A DNA stretch of 37,999 nucleotides from Solirubrobacteraceae bacterium. GTDB lineage: Bacteria > Actinomycetota > Thermoleophilia > Solirubrobacterales > Solirubrobacteraceae. A program made the position numbers and the translations under genes. The stretch covers positions 1-37,999 of the forward strand of contig JADGPN010000009.1 in assembly GCA_017882465.1 (NCBI GenBank). The letters are read 5' to 3'. Of the stretch, positions 26,122 to 33,493 are shown piece after piece. Position 1 is the first letter of the stretch. Each line of letters opens with the position of its first letter. The notes under the pieces are model-generated. The model saw nothing but the letters and a program-made list of their open reading frames with translations. It ran no database searches and was not told where the DNA came from.

Positions 26122-26326
26122 GGACCACGAGTGTGTCGCCCTCGGACACCGACTGGCCCTCGGAGCAGCGGATCTCCTTGACCACGCCCGGATCCTCGGC
26201 CTCGACCGGCATCTCCATCTTCATCGACTCCAGGATCACCACGGTATCGCCCTCGTCGACGGTATCTCCGACCTCAACCTCGATCTTCCACACGGTGCCG
26301 GTGATGTGGGCCTCGACCTCTGACAA
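26114..26326 (-). CDS. Free-standing biotin carboxyl carrier domain protein
   Basis: A 70-residue biotinyl/lipoyl-attachment domain and little else. The attachment motif ESMKMEMPV puts biotin on Lys36. The rest (HITGTVWKIEVEVGDTVDEG, VSEGDTLVVLE) is the usual flattened beta barrel. The TTG start 26326 is convincing: AGGAGG lies 6 bases upstream. It should carry CO2 for an acyl-CoA or related carboxylase whose other subunits are not adjacent; a carboxyltransferase begins at 37646 but whether they work together is unknown. It heads the run that includes the biotin synthesis genes, a sensible pairing. Confidence 0.88.
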   Translation of the reverse strand: MSEVEAHITGTVWKIEVEVGDTVDEGDTVVILESMKMEMPVEAEDPGVVKEIRCSEGQSVSEGDTLVVLE

Positions 26327-26430
26327 CTGAGCCTCCTGCGCTCGCGGGACCGCGGCAGCATATCCCCGCGTGCCGACAAAGGATTCAGACGCGCGGCGCC
26401 GCGAAGAGTTCTGGCGTAGCCTGAGAAGCG

Positions 26431-26823
26431 ATGGCCAAGGATGACGGAGCGCTCGACCTCGACCTGCTCGCGGCCTCGCTGCGCGCGGACTCGAGCGATC
26501 TGAGCGCCTTCGTCGAGAGCTTGGCGGCCAAGCTCGAGGAGGTGATGCCCGCGCGCGTACGGGTCGATCGCCGCCGGTCCGGATTGACCGGTCCCAAGCG
26601 AGTGCGGCGGATCACGGTCGACGCCGGCGAGGAGCGGCTGGAGCTGGAGGCGGACAAGGGCGCGATCACCGCTCGGAGGGCACGCCTGTCGGCGGGGATC
26701 GTGCTCAAGAACGAGACGCTGGAGACCGACGAATGGATGGCTGCCCTGGGCGAGGCGCTCGCGTCCGAGGCGCGTCGCAGCGCGAGCACGCGACAGGCAC
26801 TCGAGCGCCTACTAATGGAATGA
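26431..26823 (+). CDS. Hypothetical protein, 130 aa
   Basis: Unrecognised. A soluble, charged protein beginning MAKDDGALDLDLLAASLRAD, with a helix FVESLAAKLEEVMPARV, then a basic strand region (RRITVDAGEERLELEADKGA), and a C-terminal helix full of Arg and Ala. The pattern alternates helix, two or three strands, helix. GAGAAG lies upstream of ATG 26431. The next gene starts 10 bases after its stop, with a good AAGGAGA site, so the two are very likely one operon. No membrane segment. Confidence 0.65.
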   Translation: MAKDDGALDLDLLAASLRADSSDLSAFVESLAAKLEEVMPARVRVDRRRSGLTGPKRVRRITVDAGEERLELEADKGAITARRARLSAGIVLKNETLETDEWMAALGEALASEARRSASTRQALERLLME

Positions 26824-26833
26824 AGGAGACGAC

Positions 26834-27760
26834 ATGGGGTTCTTGAAGCGCGACGACGATCAGGCTCAGCAGGCCCAGGCAGCCGAGGCCCAGGCCCCGC
26901 CGCCGGGCAACGGCGCGCCCGCCGAGGAGGCGCCTCACGCCGCCAGCTACCAGGCCGGGTCGCTGGCCGGGATCCCGGAGTCTGGGCGCCACCGGATCGA
27001 GCGGATGAAGGCGGAGGTCGCGCGCGGCTTCTTCACCAGCGACCTGTCGGTGAACGAGTTTCTGCTCGTCAAGCAGGCTGGGTTCGAGCCGCTGGGGCTG
27101 GTGCTCGGGAGCTCGATCTATCACATCGGATTTCAGCAGGCCAACTGGAGTCAGAACCAGGAGATGGGCGTTCTGACCCAGGCGATGTACCACGCCCGCG
27201 AGCTGGCCATGACCCGCATGGAGGAGGAGGCCGATCAGCTCGGCGCCGACGGAGTGGTCGGCGTGCGGCTGGACATCGGCCGCTACGAGTGGGGGGCGGA
27301 CCTGGCCGAGTTCATCGCCGTCGGGACGGCGGTCCAGCACGCCGCCGGCGAGTTGCATCGCGCCCCTAACGGCCGCCCCTTCACCTCGGACCTCAACGGA
27401 CAGGACTTCGCGACCCTGCTGCGGGCCGGCTATCGCCCGGTGGGCATGGTGATGGGCAACTGCGTCTATCACGTCGCGCACCAGGGCCTGCGCGCGTCGT
27501 GGAAGCAGATCGGCCGCAACCAGGAGATGCCCAACTACACCCAGGCGCTGTACGAGGCGCGTGAGCTGGCGATGGAGCGGATGCAGACCGAGGCCGACGA
27601 GGTACAGGCCGGAGGAATCGTCGGCACCCGCATCGTCGAGCGCAGCCACGGCTGGGGCTCGCACGTGATCGAGTTCTTCGCCATCGGCACCGGGGTGATC
27701 CCGACCAGCAGCGATCATACGATCGAGAAGCCGGCGCTGGTGCTGCCACTCACCGGGTAG
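26834..27760 (+). CDS. Protein with two tandem YbjQ-like (UPF0145) domains
   Basis: A 308-residue protein. A flexible Ala/Gln/Pro-rich lead (to about 55) precedes two similar domains: residues 67-168 (FFTSDLSVNEF ... YEWGADLAEFIAVGT) and 183-289 (PFTSDLNGQDF ... HGWGSHVIEFFAIGT). Both copies have TSDL at the start, a GxVxG-Y-H core, NQEM, an ARELAM-RM helix and a G-VG-R strand. Single YbjQ proteins are about 100 residues, form rings and are described as possible heavy-metal binders; no Cys/His site is obvious here. AAGGAGA lies ahead of ATG 26834. Confidence 0.8.
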   Translation: MGFLKRDDDQAQQAQAAEAQAPPPGNGAPAEEAPHAASYQAGSLAGIPESGRHRIERMKAEVARGFFTSDLSVNEFLLVKQAGFEPLGLVLGSSIYHIGFQQANWSQNQEMGVLTQAMYHARELAMTRMEEEADQLGADGVVGVRLDIGRYEWGADLAEFIAVGTAVQHAAGELHRAPNGRPFTSDLNGQDFATLLRAGYRPVGMVMGNCVYHVAHQGLRASWKQIGRNQEMPNYTQALYEARELAMERMQTEADEVQAGGIVGTRIVERSHGWGSHVIEFFAIGTGVIPTSSDHTIEKPALVLPLTG

Positions 27761-27822
27761 GCGTCTCCTCGCGGCGGCGGCGCTTCACGCACGCTGCCCG
27801 CCGGGGTATCTTGACTCGGAAG

Positions 27823-28608
27823 ATGCCCGACGCTGAGCTGAAACCGCAGGTCTACAAGGACCCAAGGCCGAAGGAGCACTTCGACCCGTTCCACGAGCGC
27901 GTTCGGACGAGCGAGCCCGAGTGGGTCTACGAGGCGGTCCGGGTGCTCACCGTGCTGCACGCGCTGATCACGTACCGCGCGCGCGGCATCGGAGCCGAGC
28001 GGGTGCCCAACGGGCCGGTCATTCTCGCGCCCAACCACGCCTCGTTCATGGACCACTTCTTCACCGGCCTTTGCATCCGCCGGCGGGTGCAGTTCATGGG
28101 CAAGTCGCAGCTGTTTAAGCCGGGCCCGCTGCAGTGGATCTACAGCCACGGCGGGGTGTTCCCGGTCCGGCGCGGCCACCACGACGAGGAGGCGTTCATC
28201 AGCGCCTTCGACATCCTCGGCCGCGGCGGTGCGGTGGTGATGTATTGCGAAGGTGGTCGATCGCGTACCGGGGAGCTCGCCGAGACGGCCAAGCCGGGCG
28301 TCGGCCGGCTCGCGCTCGAGTCCGGCGTGCCGGTGGTGCCGGTGGCGATCCTCGGGTCCTACCAGGTGCGCAATTGGACGAAGCTCTCGTTCCCGAAGGT
28401 GACCATCTCCTACGGGGAGCCGCTCAAGTTCGAGCGCATCGAGCACCCCACGCGCGAGCAGCAGCAGCAAGCGGCCGACGTCGTCTTCGACCGGGTCAAG
28501 GGCCTGCACGCCGAGCTGGAGCGGCTGGGTCCCAAGGGCGCGCTGAAGCTGAATCGCGAGCGCACCCACGCGGCGCGATCCTCGGTGGCGCCGAGCGCCG
28601 GGTCCTGA
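27823..28608 (+). CDS. 1-acylglycerol-3-phosphate acyltransferase family protein (PlsC-like)
   Basis: A 261-residue acyltransferase that would attach a fatty acid to a lysophospholipid or similar acceptor at the membrane. The catalytic HX4D motif is NHASFMD (His72, Asp77). The other blocks are QFMGKSQLF, GGVFPVRR and the phosphate-binding EGGRSRTG (Glu143-Arg146). VPVVPVAILGSYQV closes the domain. ATG 27823 is chosen; a TTG four codons upstream is possible. The 3' end sits inside a 33-base tandem duplication that also contains a GC hairpin. Confidence 0.88.
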   Translation: MPDAELKPQVYKDPRPKEHFDPFHERVRTSEPEWVYEAVRVLTVLHALITYRARGIGAERVPNGPVILAPNHASFMDHFFTGLCIRRRVQFMGKSQLFKPGPLQWIYSHGGVFPVRRGHHDEEAFISAFDILGRGGAVVMYCEGGRSRTGELAETAKPGVGRLALESGVPVVPVAILGSYQVRNWTKLSFPKVTISYGEPLKFERIEHPTREQQQQAADVVFDRVKGLHAELERLGPKGALKLNRERTHAARSSVAPSAGS

Positions 28609-28640
28609 GCGCGACCGGTGGCGCCGAGCGCCGGGTCCTG
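28584..28640 (+). repeat. 33-base tandem duplication at the acyltransferase 3' end
   Basis: A 24-base unit beginning GGTGGCGCCGAGCGCC occurs at 28584-28607 and again at 28617-28640, offset 33 bases. Each copy holds the hairpin GGCGC-CGA-GCGCC. The first copy carries the acyltransferase stop TGA; the second has TAG just after it. A recent slipped duplication is the simplest explanation; the hairpins may act as terminators. Confidence 0.6.
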
Positions 28641-28742
28641 TAGCCGGATTCGGTGCGGCCAGTAAGGCGATTCGGGTGCGCGCGAGGACTCAGTAGACCC
28701 GCGTCAGCTTCGGCCACAGCTCCAGATATCGTGTCGCGGCCG

Positions 28743-29066
28743 ATGACGCTGTTGCGAGCAGACCTGCTGCGAGGTGCCACGATCGTGCTCTGCGGTGACG
28801 CGCGCCCGGCGGTGGGCCGGGAGCTGGAGCGGCTGGGTGCCCGTTGCGCGCCGTTCGACCACGGTCTCGATCGGTCGGCGCTCGAGAACCTCGCCCGGAC
28901 GCTGTCGGTGGAGTGGGCCCGCCACGCGATCACCGTGACCGCGATCGCGCCCGGGGCGGCCACGAGCGACGACGAGGTGGCCGGATTGGTCGCGTTCCTG
29001 CTCTCGCCGGCCGGCGACTACTACTCGGGCTGCCGGTTCGAGCTGGGGGCGGTGGAGGTGGGGTAG
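28743..29066 (+). CDS. Internally deleted short-chain dehydrogenase, 107 aa
   Basis: A small protein that looks like the two ends of an SDR joined together. Residues about 8-38 (LLRGATIVLCGDARPAVGRE) resemble the first strand and helix of a Rossmann fold. From about 45 it continues as the late SDR part: LENLARTLSVEWARHAITVT then AIAPGA and FLLSPAGDYYSGCRFELGAV. The middle, including the catalytic YxxxK, is absent, so it cannot be a normal dehydrogenase. The frame is open and codon use is normal, so it may be a maintained small protein or a recent relic. ATG 28743 is the best start. Confidence 0.65.
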   Translation: MTLLRADLLRGATIVLCGDARPAVGRELERLGARCAPFDHGLDRSALENLARTLSVEWARHAITVTAIAPGAATSDDEVAGLVAFLLSPAGDYYSGCRFELGAVEVG

Positions 29067-29104
29067 GAAGACCGGAGTGCGGGGCGCGCTGGGCGGTGGG
29101 CGGG

Positions 29105-30301
29105 TCAGGCGCTCAGCGCGAGCTCGCTGCCGGTCTCGAGCAGACGCCTGACCTCGGGCAGCGCACCGGGCCGGTTGACCAGCAGGGCTGCGACCGGCCG
29201 GCCGGCGCGACGGTAGATGACCGTGAAGTCCCGCTCCTCAGGGGAGCCGTCGATCACCGTCTCGTCAGCCAGCGGAGCCCGCCCGAGGTACTGGACGCGG
29301 AGGCCGTACTGGTCGGTCCAGAAGCTCGATACCGGAGCAATGCCCGGGTCGAGGCCGAGCATCGCGCGGGCGGCGCGGGCGCCCTGCCGGGCCGCGGCCT
29401 CCCAGTGAGAGCCGGGCATGTGGCGCCCCAGCACCGGGTCGTAGGTGGCGGCAGCATCACCGGCGGCGAAGACGTTCGCGTCCAGCGTGCGTCCGGCGTC
29501 GCCGACCTCGACGCCGGCTGGCGCGCCGCCGGCGAGACCGATGCCGATCAGACCGGTGCCCAGGAGCCACTCCGTATCCGGCGCGACGCCGATCCCGACG
29601 ACGACGTGATCGACCTCGACCGTCGAACCGTCGGACAGGCTCAGCGCCTGGACGTGGCCGTTGCCGACCACGTCCTGCACCTGGTGTCCGAGGACGACGT
29701 CCACGCCGTGCGAGCGATGGAGGTCGGCGAACCAGCCGCCGACCTGCTCCCCGAGCATGTGTCCGAGAATCGACGGTGCAGCCTCGACCATGGTCACCTC
29801 GACGCCCAGCTTGCGGGCGCCGGCGGCCACCTCCTGGCCGATGAAGCCGGCCCCGATGACCACAATCCGGCTGGCGCCGCGCAGCGCCTCGTTCAGCTGC
29901 AGCGAGTCGTCGAGGGTGCGCAGGACGGACACGTTCTCGAAGCGCTCGAACGCCGGCAGCGTCCGCGGACGGCTGCCGGTGGCGATCAGCAGCTTGTCGT
30001 AGGCGAGCTCCGATCCGTCCTCGAGCTCGACCCGGCGCTCTGAGCGGTGCAGTCGCGTGGCCGCGGTGCCGGTCACGAGCTCGAGGTCCTCGTCCCGATA
30101 CCAGTCGGGAGCTCGGAAGAAGACCTGCTCCGGCTCGTTGTGGCCGGTCAGCACCTCCTTGGACAGTGGCGGCCGGTCGTAGGGGCGGTGCGGCTCGGCG
30201 CAGACGATGGTGACCGGGCCATCGTGCCCGGCTCTCCGAAGCGTCTCGCCTGCGCGCTGCGCCGCGAGCCCACCGCCGATGATCAAGATCGAATCGCTCA
30301 T
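29105..30301 (-). CDS. FAD-dependent ferredoxin/rubredoxin reductase-type oxidoreductase
   Basis: A 398-residue flavoenzyme that passes electrons from NAD(P)H to a small iron-sulfur or similar carrier. The FAD motif IIGGGLAAQRAGETL is at the start, PYDRPPLSKEVLTG is the family block, LLIATGSRPRTLP follows, and the NAD motif VVIGAGFIGQEVAAGARKLG lies near 145-165. FAAGDAAATYDP binds the flavin. The C-terminal part resembles rhodocoxin/BphA4-type reductases. ATG 30301 is the start. A rubredoxin exists 9 kb away, but no partner is adjacent. It is divergent from the Ser-rich membrane protein across 241 bases with no clear promoter motif. Confidence 0.85.
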   Translation of the reverse strand: MSDSILIIGGGLAAQRAGETLRRAGHDGPVTIVCAEPHRPYDRPPLSKEVLTGHNEPEQVFFRAPDWYRDEDLELVTGTAATRLHRSERRVELEDGSELAYDKLLIATGSRPRTLPAFERFENVSVLRTLDDSLQLNEALRGASRIVVIGAGFIGQEVAAGARKLGVEVTMVEAAPSILGHMLGEQVGGWFADLHRSHGVDVVLGHQVQDVVGNGHVQALSLSDGSTVEVDHVVVGIGVAPDTEWLLGTGLIGIGLAGGAPAGVEVGDAGRTLDANVFAAGDAAATYDPVLGRHMPGSHWEAAARQGARAARAMLGLDPGIAPVSSFWTDQYGLRVQYLGRAPLADETVIDGSPEERDFTVIYRRAGRPVAALLVNRPGALPEVRRLLETGSELALSA

Positions 30302-30542
30302 GGGAGCAGTGTCGGCGGCCCGTCTAAGAGCAGAGTGAGAGCTGGCGAGAACTTGGCCGAGGCTTTGGGCGCCGTTAGCCGTGGGGGTGGTTGCCCGCGG
30401 TCACGAGCCGCCAGTCCTGAGTCCTAAGAGCGCTGCCACTTCGCTCCTACGTCGTTCTTATCGGTCACTCACGCAACTGATACGGACGACGTTCAGGCTG
30501 GTAATCGCTGAATTCTCGTCACGATCACATGAGGCAATCGAC

Positions 30543-30986
30543 ATGGCTCCCACCAATCCCGACGCAGCCGCTTTCGATCCCGGCATCAACTTCGGCCAGC
30601 CGCGCCGCCAGCGCCAACGGCCAAGCGCTCCCGGGGTGGTCGCCGATCCGAAGACGCTGGCCAAGGCCAGGGTCGCCGCCCGCGCGGCCCGCATCCGCAT
30701 GATCCGTCGCCGGGTCGTGGCCGGGGCGCTGGCGTTGTTCGTCGCCGCCTGGGTGTTCATCACGCTGCAGCTGGTGTCCGGAAACGATCCGGCTCTGAGC
30801 AAGTCCGCCCAGACCTCCTCGGCGGTCACGTCGAGTTCCTCGCCGAGCGTGTCGTCATCCTCGACCGGGCTCTCGACCGCCGCCTCCGGCGGCTCGACGT
30901 CCGGCAGCGGCTCGACGTCCGGCAGCGGCTCGACGTCCCAGAACAGCTCCTCGGGCGGCACGTCGGTCACGACTCAGCAGTCGTAG
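30543..30986 (+). CDS. Single-pass membrane protein with Ser/Gly/Thr-rich outer tail
   Basis: A 147-residue protein: a basic cytoplasmic part (RPSAPGVVADPKTLAKARVA, RIRMIRRR), one membrane helix at about 59-78 (VVAGALALFVAAWVFITLQL), then an outside tail made almost only of Ser, Thr, Gly. The tail includes GSTSGS units encoded by an 18-base tandem repeat. Function unknown. ATG 30543 follows GAGG by about 8 bases. It lies 38 bases ahead of apbE and is probably cotranscribed. Proteins of this layout commonly anchor or space something near the membrane, but that is inference. Confidence 0.7.
   Translation: MAPTNPDAAAFDPGINFGQPRRQRQRPSAPGVVADPKTLAKARVAARAARIRMIRRRVVAGALALFVAAWVFITLQLVSGNDPALSKSAQTSSAVTSSSSPSVSSSSTGLSTAASGGSTSGSGSTSGSGSTSQNSSSGGTSVTTQQS
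30891..30938 (+). repeat. 18-base tandem repeat, 2.7 copies, coding
   Basis: GGCTCGACGTCCGGCAGC is repeated perfectly at 30891-30908 and 30909-30926, with 12 more bases to 30938. It encodes GSTSGS units in the outer tail of the membrane protein and is likely to vary in copy number between strains. Confidence 0.85.
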
Positions 30987-31024
30987 GTCCGCGCCCGACC
31001 ACCCCCGAGCGGAGAGAATCCAGC

Positions 31025-31963
31025 ATGCATGCAGTCACGGACACGATTCCGGTGAGCGAGCGGCGCGAGACGTTCCCGTGCTTCGGGTCCGAGTGCACGG
31101 TGATCGTGGCCGGCGCGGACGCGCAGAACGGCGTCGCGCTGGCCAAGCGCAGGCTGCTCGAGTGGCACCATCGGTTCTCCCGATTCGAGCCGGACAGCGA
31201 GCTGTCCTCGCTCAACGTCGATCCGCGCCCCACCGTGCCGGTGAGCCCGCTGATGCGCCGGCTGCTCGAGGCCGTCGTCGAGGCTGCCGACTCCACGGGC
31301 GGCCTCGTCGATGCCACCCTGGTGGGGGAGATCGAGCGAGCGGGATATGACGCCCACTTCGACACCGAGTCCGTGCCTCTGGCCGCCGCACTCGCTCTGG
31401 CGCCTCCTCGGGCGCCGGGGAGGCCGAGCCAGAGTGCGCGCTGGCGTGAGATCAGCGTCGACCGCAGGGCGGGTGAGGTCACCCGTCCCCCGGGCGTGAA
31501 GATCGACAGCGGCGGACTGGCCAAGGGCGTCTTCGCGGACGAGCTGTCGTCGCTCCTGTCGAGCTACGACCAGTTCGCGATCGACTGCGCCGGCGACATC
31601 CGGCTCGGCGGCCGCTCGGGCGTGCCGCGACAGGTCCACGTGGCCAGTCCGTTCGAGGATGCGACTCTGCACACATTCGAGGTGGTCCGCGGCGGCGTCG
31701 CGACCAGCGGGATCGGAAAGCGCAGCTGGATCGGCCACGACGGCCGCCCGGCCCACCACCTGCTCGACCCGGCGACGGGGCGTCCCGCGTTCACGGGCAT
31801 CGTGCAGGTGACCGCACTGGCGCCGACCGCCACCCAGGCCGAGATCCTCACCAAGGCCACGATCCTCGCCGGCCCCGAGGAGGCGGAGAGTCGCCTCGCG
31901 CACGGCGGCGTCGTGGTGTTCGATGACGGCAGCCACGGTGTGGTGCAGCCGCCGCGGATGTAG
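31025..31963 (+). CDS. apbE: FAD:protein FMN transferase (ApbE)
   Basis: A 312-residue enzyme that attaches FMN to a Thr/Ser of target flavoproteins using FAD and magnesium, usually outside the membrane. Family parts: FSRFEPDSELSSLN, KIDSGGLAKGVFAD (the GG-AKG block), FAIDCAGDIRLGG (in place of the common NAGGD) and HHLLDPATGRPAF. No lipoprotein or Tat signal is visible, which is less usual. The likely FMN acceptor is not in the window: no FMN-bind protein is seen. It follows the Ser-rich membrane protein. GGAGAG lies upstream of ATG 31025. Confidence 0.88.
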   Translation: MHAVTDTIPVSERRETFPCFGSECTVIVAGADAQNGVALAKRRLLEWHHRFSRFEPDSELSSLNVDPRPTVPVSPLMRRLLEAVVEAADSTGGLVDATLVGEIERAGYDAHFDTESVPLAAALALAPPRAPGRPSQSARWREISVDRRAGEVTRPPGVKIDSGGLAKGVFADELSSLLSSYDQFAIDCAGDIRLGGRSGVPRQVHVASPFEDATLHTFEVVRGGVATSGIGKRSWIGHDGRPAHHLLDPATGRPAFTGIVQVTALAPTATQAEILTKATILAGPEEAESRLAHGGVVVFDDGSHGVVQPPRM

Positions 31964-32102
31964 GGGCTACGGCGGACCGTGCGCGTTTTGCTTCGGGGGC
32001 GTGTGATGCGGCGGGGCGCGTGGCGGGCTGGGTGGGAGAACGCCGGGCTCAGCGATCGAGATCGGCGATCGCGTTACCCATCCGATCGATGATCGGGCGG
32101 CC

Positions 32103-32483
32103 TCACGCCGGTTCCTCCGCCCAGGGCACGACGACCGCGTCCTCGTGCGGCGAGTCCCGGGCCACCACATACTCGGCGGCCTCGGTGTCCGAGGCGTTCT
32201 CCAGCACGTGCGTCTCGCGCGGCGGCACGTAGACGAGGTCGCGTGGATCGAGCGTCAGCTCGTGCTCCAGGTGATCGCCCCAGCGGACCACCAGTCGGCC
32301 GGAGAGCATGTACACGGCGCTCTCGCAGCCCTCGTGGTAGTGGGGCCTCGAGCGGGCGCCGGGCGGCACGCGGAACACGGCCATGTAGATGTTCTGGGCG
32401 CCCGCCGTCGCCTGCGAGATCTCGGCGCCGCCAAGCACCCCCCGCGGCACGTCGCGGTCAGGTCCGGGCTTGATCACCTTCAT
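32103..32483 (-). CDS. Cupin-domain protein
   Basis: A 126-residue single-domain cupin. Motif 1 is SRPHYHEGCESAVYMLSGRL, with the metal ligands HxH and Glu; motif 2 is VYVPPRETHVLENAS with the last His. A small sugar, amine or ring-cleavage role is possible, but cupins do too many things to say. ATG 32483 has no ribosome site. A TAGACT hexamer ends 7 bases before it, so the mRNA may be leaderless. The upstream region contains a duplicated piece of the CDF gene end. Confidence 0.82.
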   Translation of the reverse strand: MKVIKPGPDRDVPRGVLGGAEISQATAGAQNIYMAVFRVPPGARSRPHYHEGCESAVYMLSGRLVVRWGDHLEHELTLDPRDLVYVPPRETHVLENASDTEAAEYVVARDSPHEDAVVVPWAEEPA

Positions 32484-32486
32484 TGG

Positions 32487-32574
32487 ATCAAGTCTATTGC
32501 GGTGGCCCGTCGCCCACGGTCGCGCACGCTCCGGGGGAATGCATCAAGTCTATTGCGGCGACCCGTCGCGCACG
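32487..32574 (-). repeat. Duplicated 3' end of the CDF gene
   Basis: Two 32-base near-copies lie at 32543-32574, where the copy holds the last codons and TAG stop of the CDF gene, and at 32487-32518, in the gap before the cupin gene. They are offset 56 bases. Both contain CAATAGACTTGAT with TAGACT. The second copy's TAGACT sits 7 bases ahead of the cupin ATG, so the duplication may have given the cupin gene its promoter. Confidence 0.6.
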
Positions 32575-33485
32575 CGCGGTGCGATCTGGATCTGCAGCGG
32601 AGGCTGCCGGGCAGCCTCGTGGTCGACCTGCAGCGTGGTGTGCTCGACTCCGAAGCGCTGCCCGAGCAGGCGCTGAAGCGTGCGCCGGCAGTAGTGGCAG
32701 TCATCGCCCGCCCGCACCACGACGTGCGCGGACAGTGCTGGGAACCCCGAGGTGACCTCCCATACGTGCAGGTCGTGGACCTCGACGACGCCGGGCTGTG
32801 CGGCCAGCACGCGGCCGATCTCGTCGGGATCGAGGCCCGCCGGCGCCGCCTCCATGATCACCCGTCCGGAGGCCACCAGCAGACGGAAGGAGGCGTACAG
32901 CATCAGCGCCGCGATCAGCAGCGACACGATCGAGTCCGCGCGCGTGAAGCCGGTGGTGAGGATGATCACCGCGGCCACGGCCGTGGCGATGAAGCCGTAG
33001 AGGTCGGTGAGGATGTGCCGGTAGGAACCCTCGACGTTGAGGCTCCGGGTCTCCCGGTCGTGACCGCCGGCCAGGATCCTCGCCACGACCAGGTTGACCG
33101 CCACTCCGACCAGCGCCACCACCAGGACGGTGCCGCCGTGGACCGCGGGCGGGGAGATCAGGCGCACGATCGCGTCGTAGACGATCATCAGCGCGAGCAC
33201 CAGCAGCGTGACGCCGTTGGCCTGGGCGCTGAGGATCTCGGCTCGCCCGAGCCCGTAGGTCATCGACCCGTGAGCCGGGCGCGACGCCAGCCTCGCCGCG
33301 GCCAGCGACAGGGCCAGGGCCGCGGCGTCCGTGAGCATGTGGGCGGCATCGGAGAGGAGCGCCAGCGAGGAGGAGAGGATGCCGGCGACGATCTCGACGG
33401 CCATGAACGCGAGGATCACCCACAGCGCCGCCTTCAGCGCGCCGCGTTCGGCATGCCGGTGGTCGTGGGCGTGATCGTGGGCCAT
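32550..33485 (-). CDS. Cation diffusion facilitator (zinc/cobalt-type exporter)
   Basis: A 311-residue CDF transporter that pumps zinc or a similar divalent cation out of the cytoplasm in exchange for protons. The N-terminus is His-rich (MAHDHAHDHRHAERG). Metal-site motifs HxxxD occur in helices 2 and 5: LLSDAAHMLTDAAALAL and SYRHILTDLYGFIATAV. The C-terminal cytosolic domain carries VHDLHVWEVTSGFPALSAHV, as in family members. ATG 33485 starts 9 bases after the YqgE stop, so they are probably one operon. Exact metal is not proven. Confidence 0.9.
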   Translation of the reverse strand: MAHDHAHDHRHAERGALKAALWVILAFMAVEIVAGILSSSLALLSDAAHMLTDAAALALSLAAARLASRPAHGSMTYGLGRAEILSAQANGVTLLVLALMIVYDAIVRLISPPAVHGGTVLVVALVGVAVNLVVARILAGGHDRETRSLNVEGSYRHILTDLYGFIATAVAAVIILTTGFTRADSIVSLLIAALMLYASFRLLVASGRVIMEAAPAGLDPDEIGRVLAAQPGVVEVHDLHVWEVTSGFPALSAHVVVRAGDDCHYCRRTLQRLLGQRFGVEHTTLQVDHEAARQPPLQIQIAPRVRDGSPQ

Positions 33486-33493
33486 GAACGCTC

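Noticed and set aside
30955-30986. The Ser-rich membrane protein ends SSSGGTSVTTQQS, slightly like an ApbE flavinylation site
   Set aside because: The known site has Asp and a (S/T)GAT core within an FMN-bind domain; neither is present.
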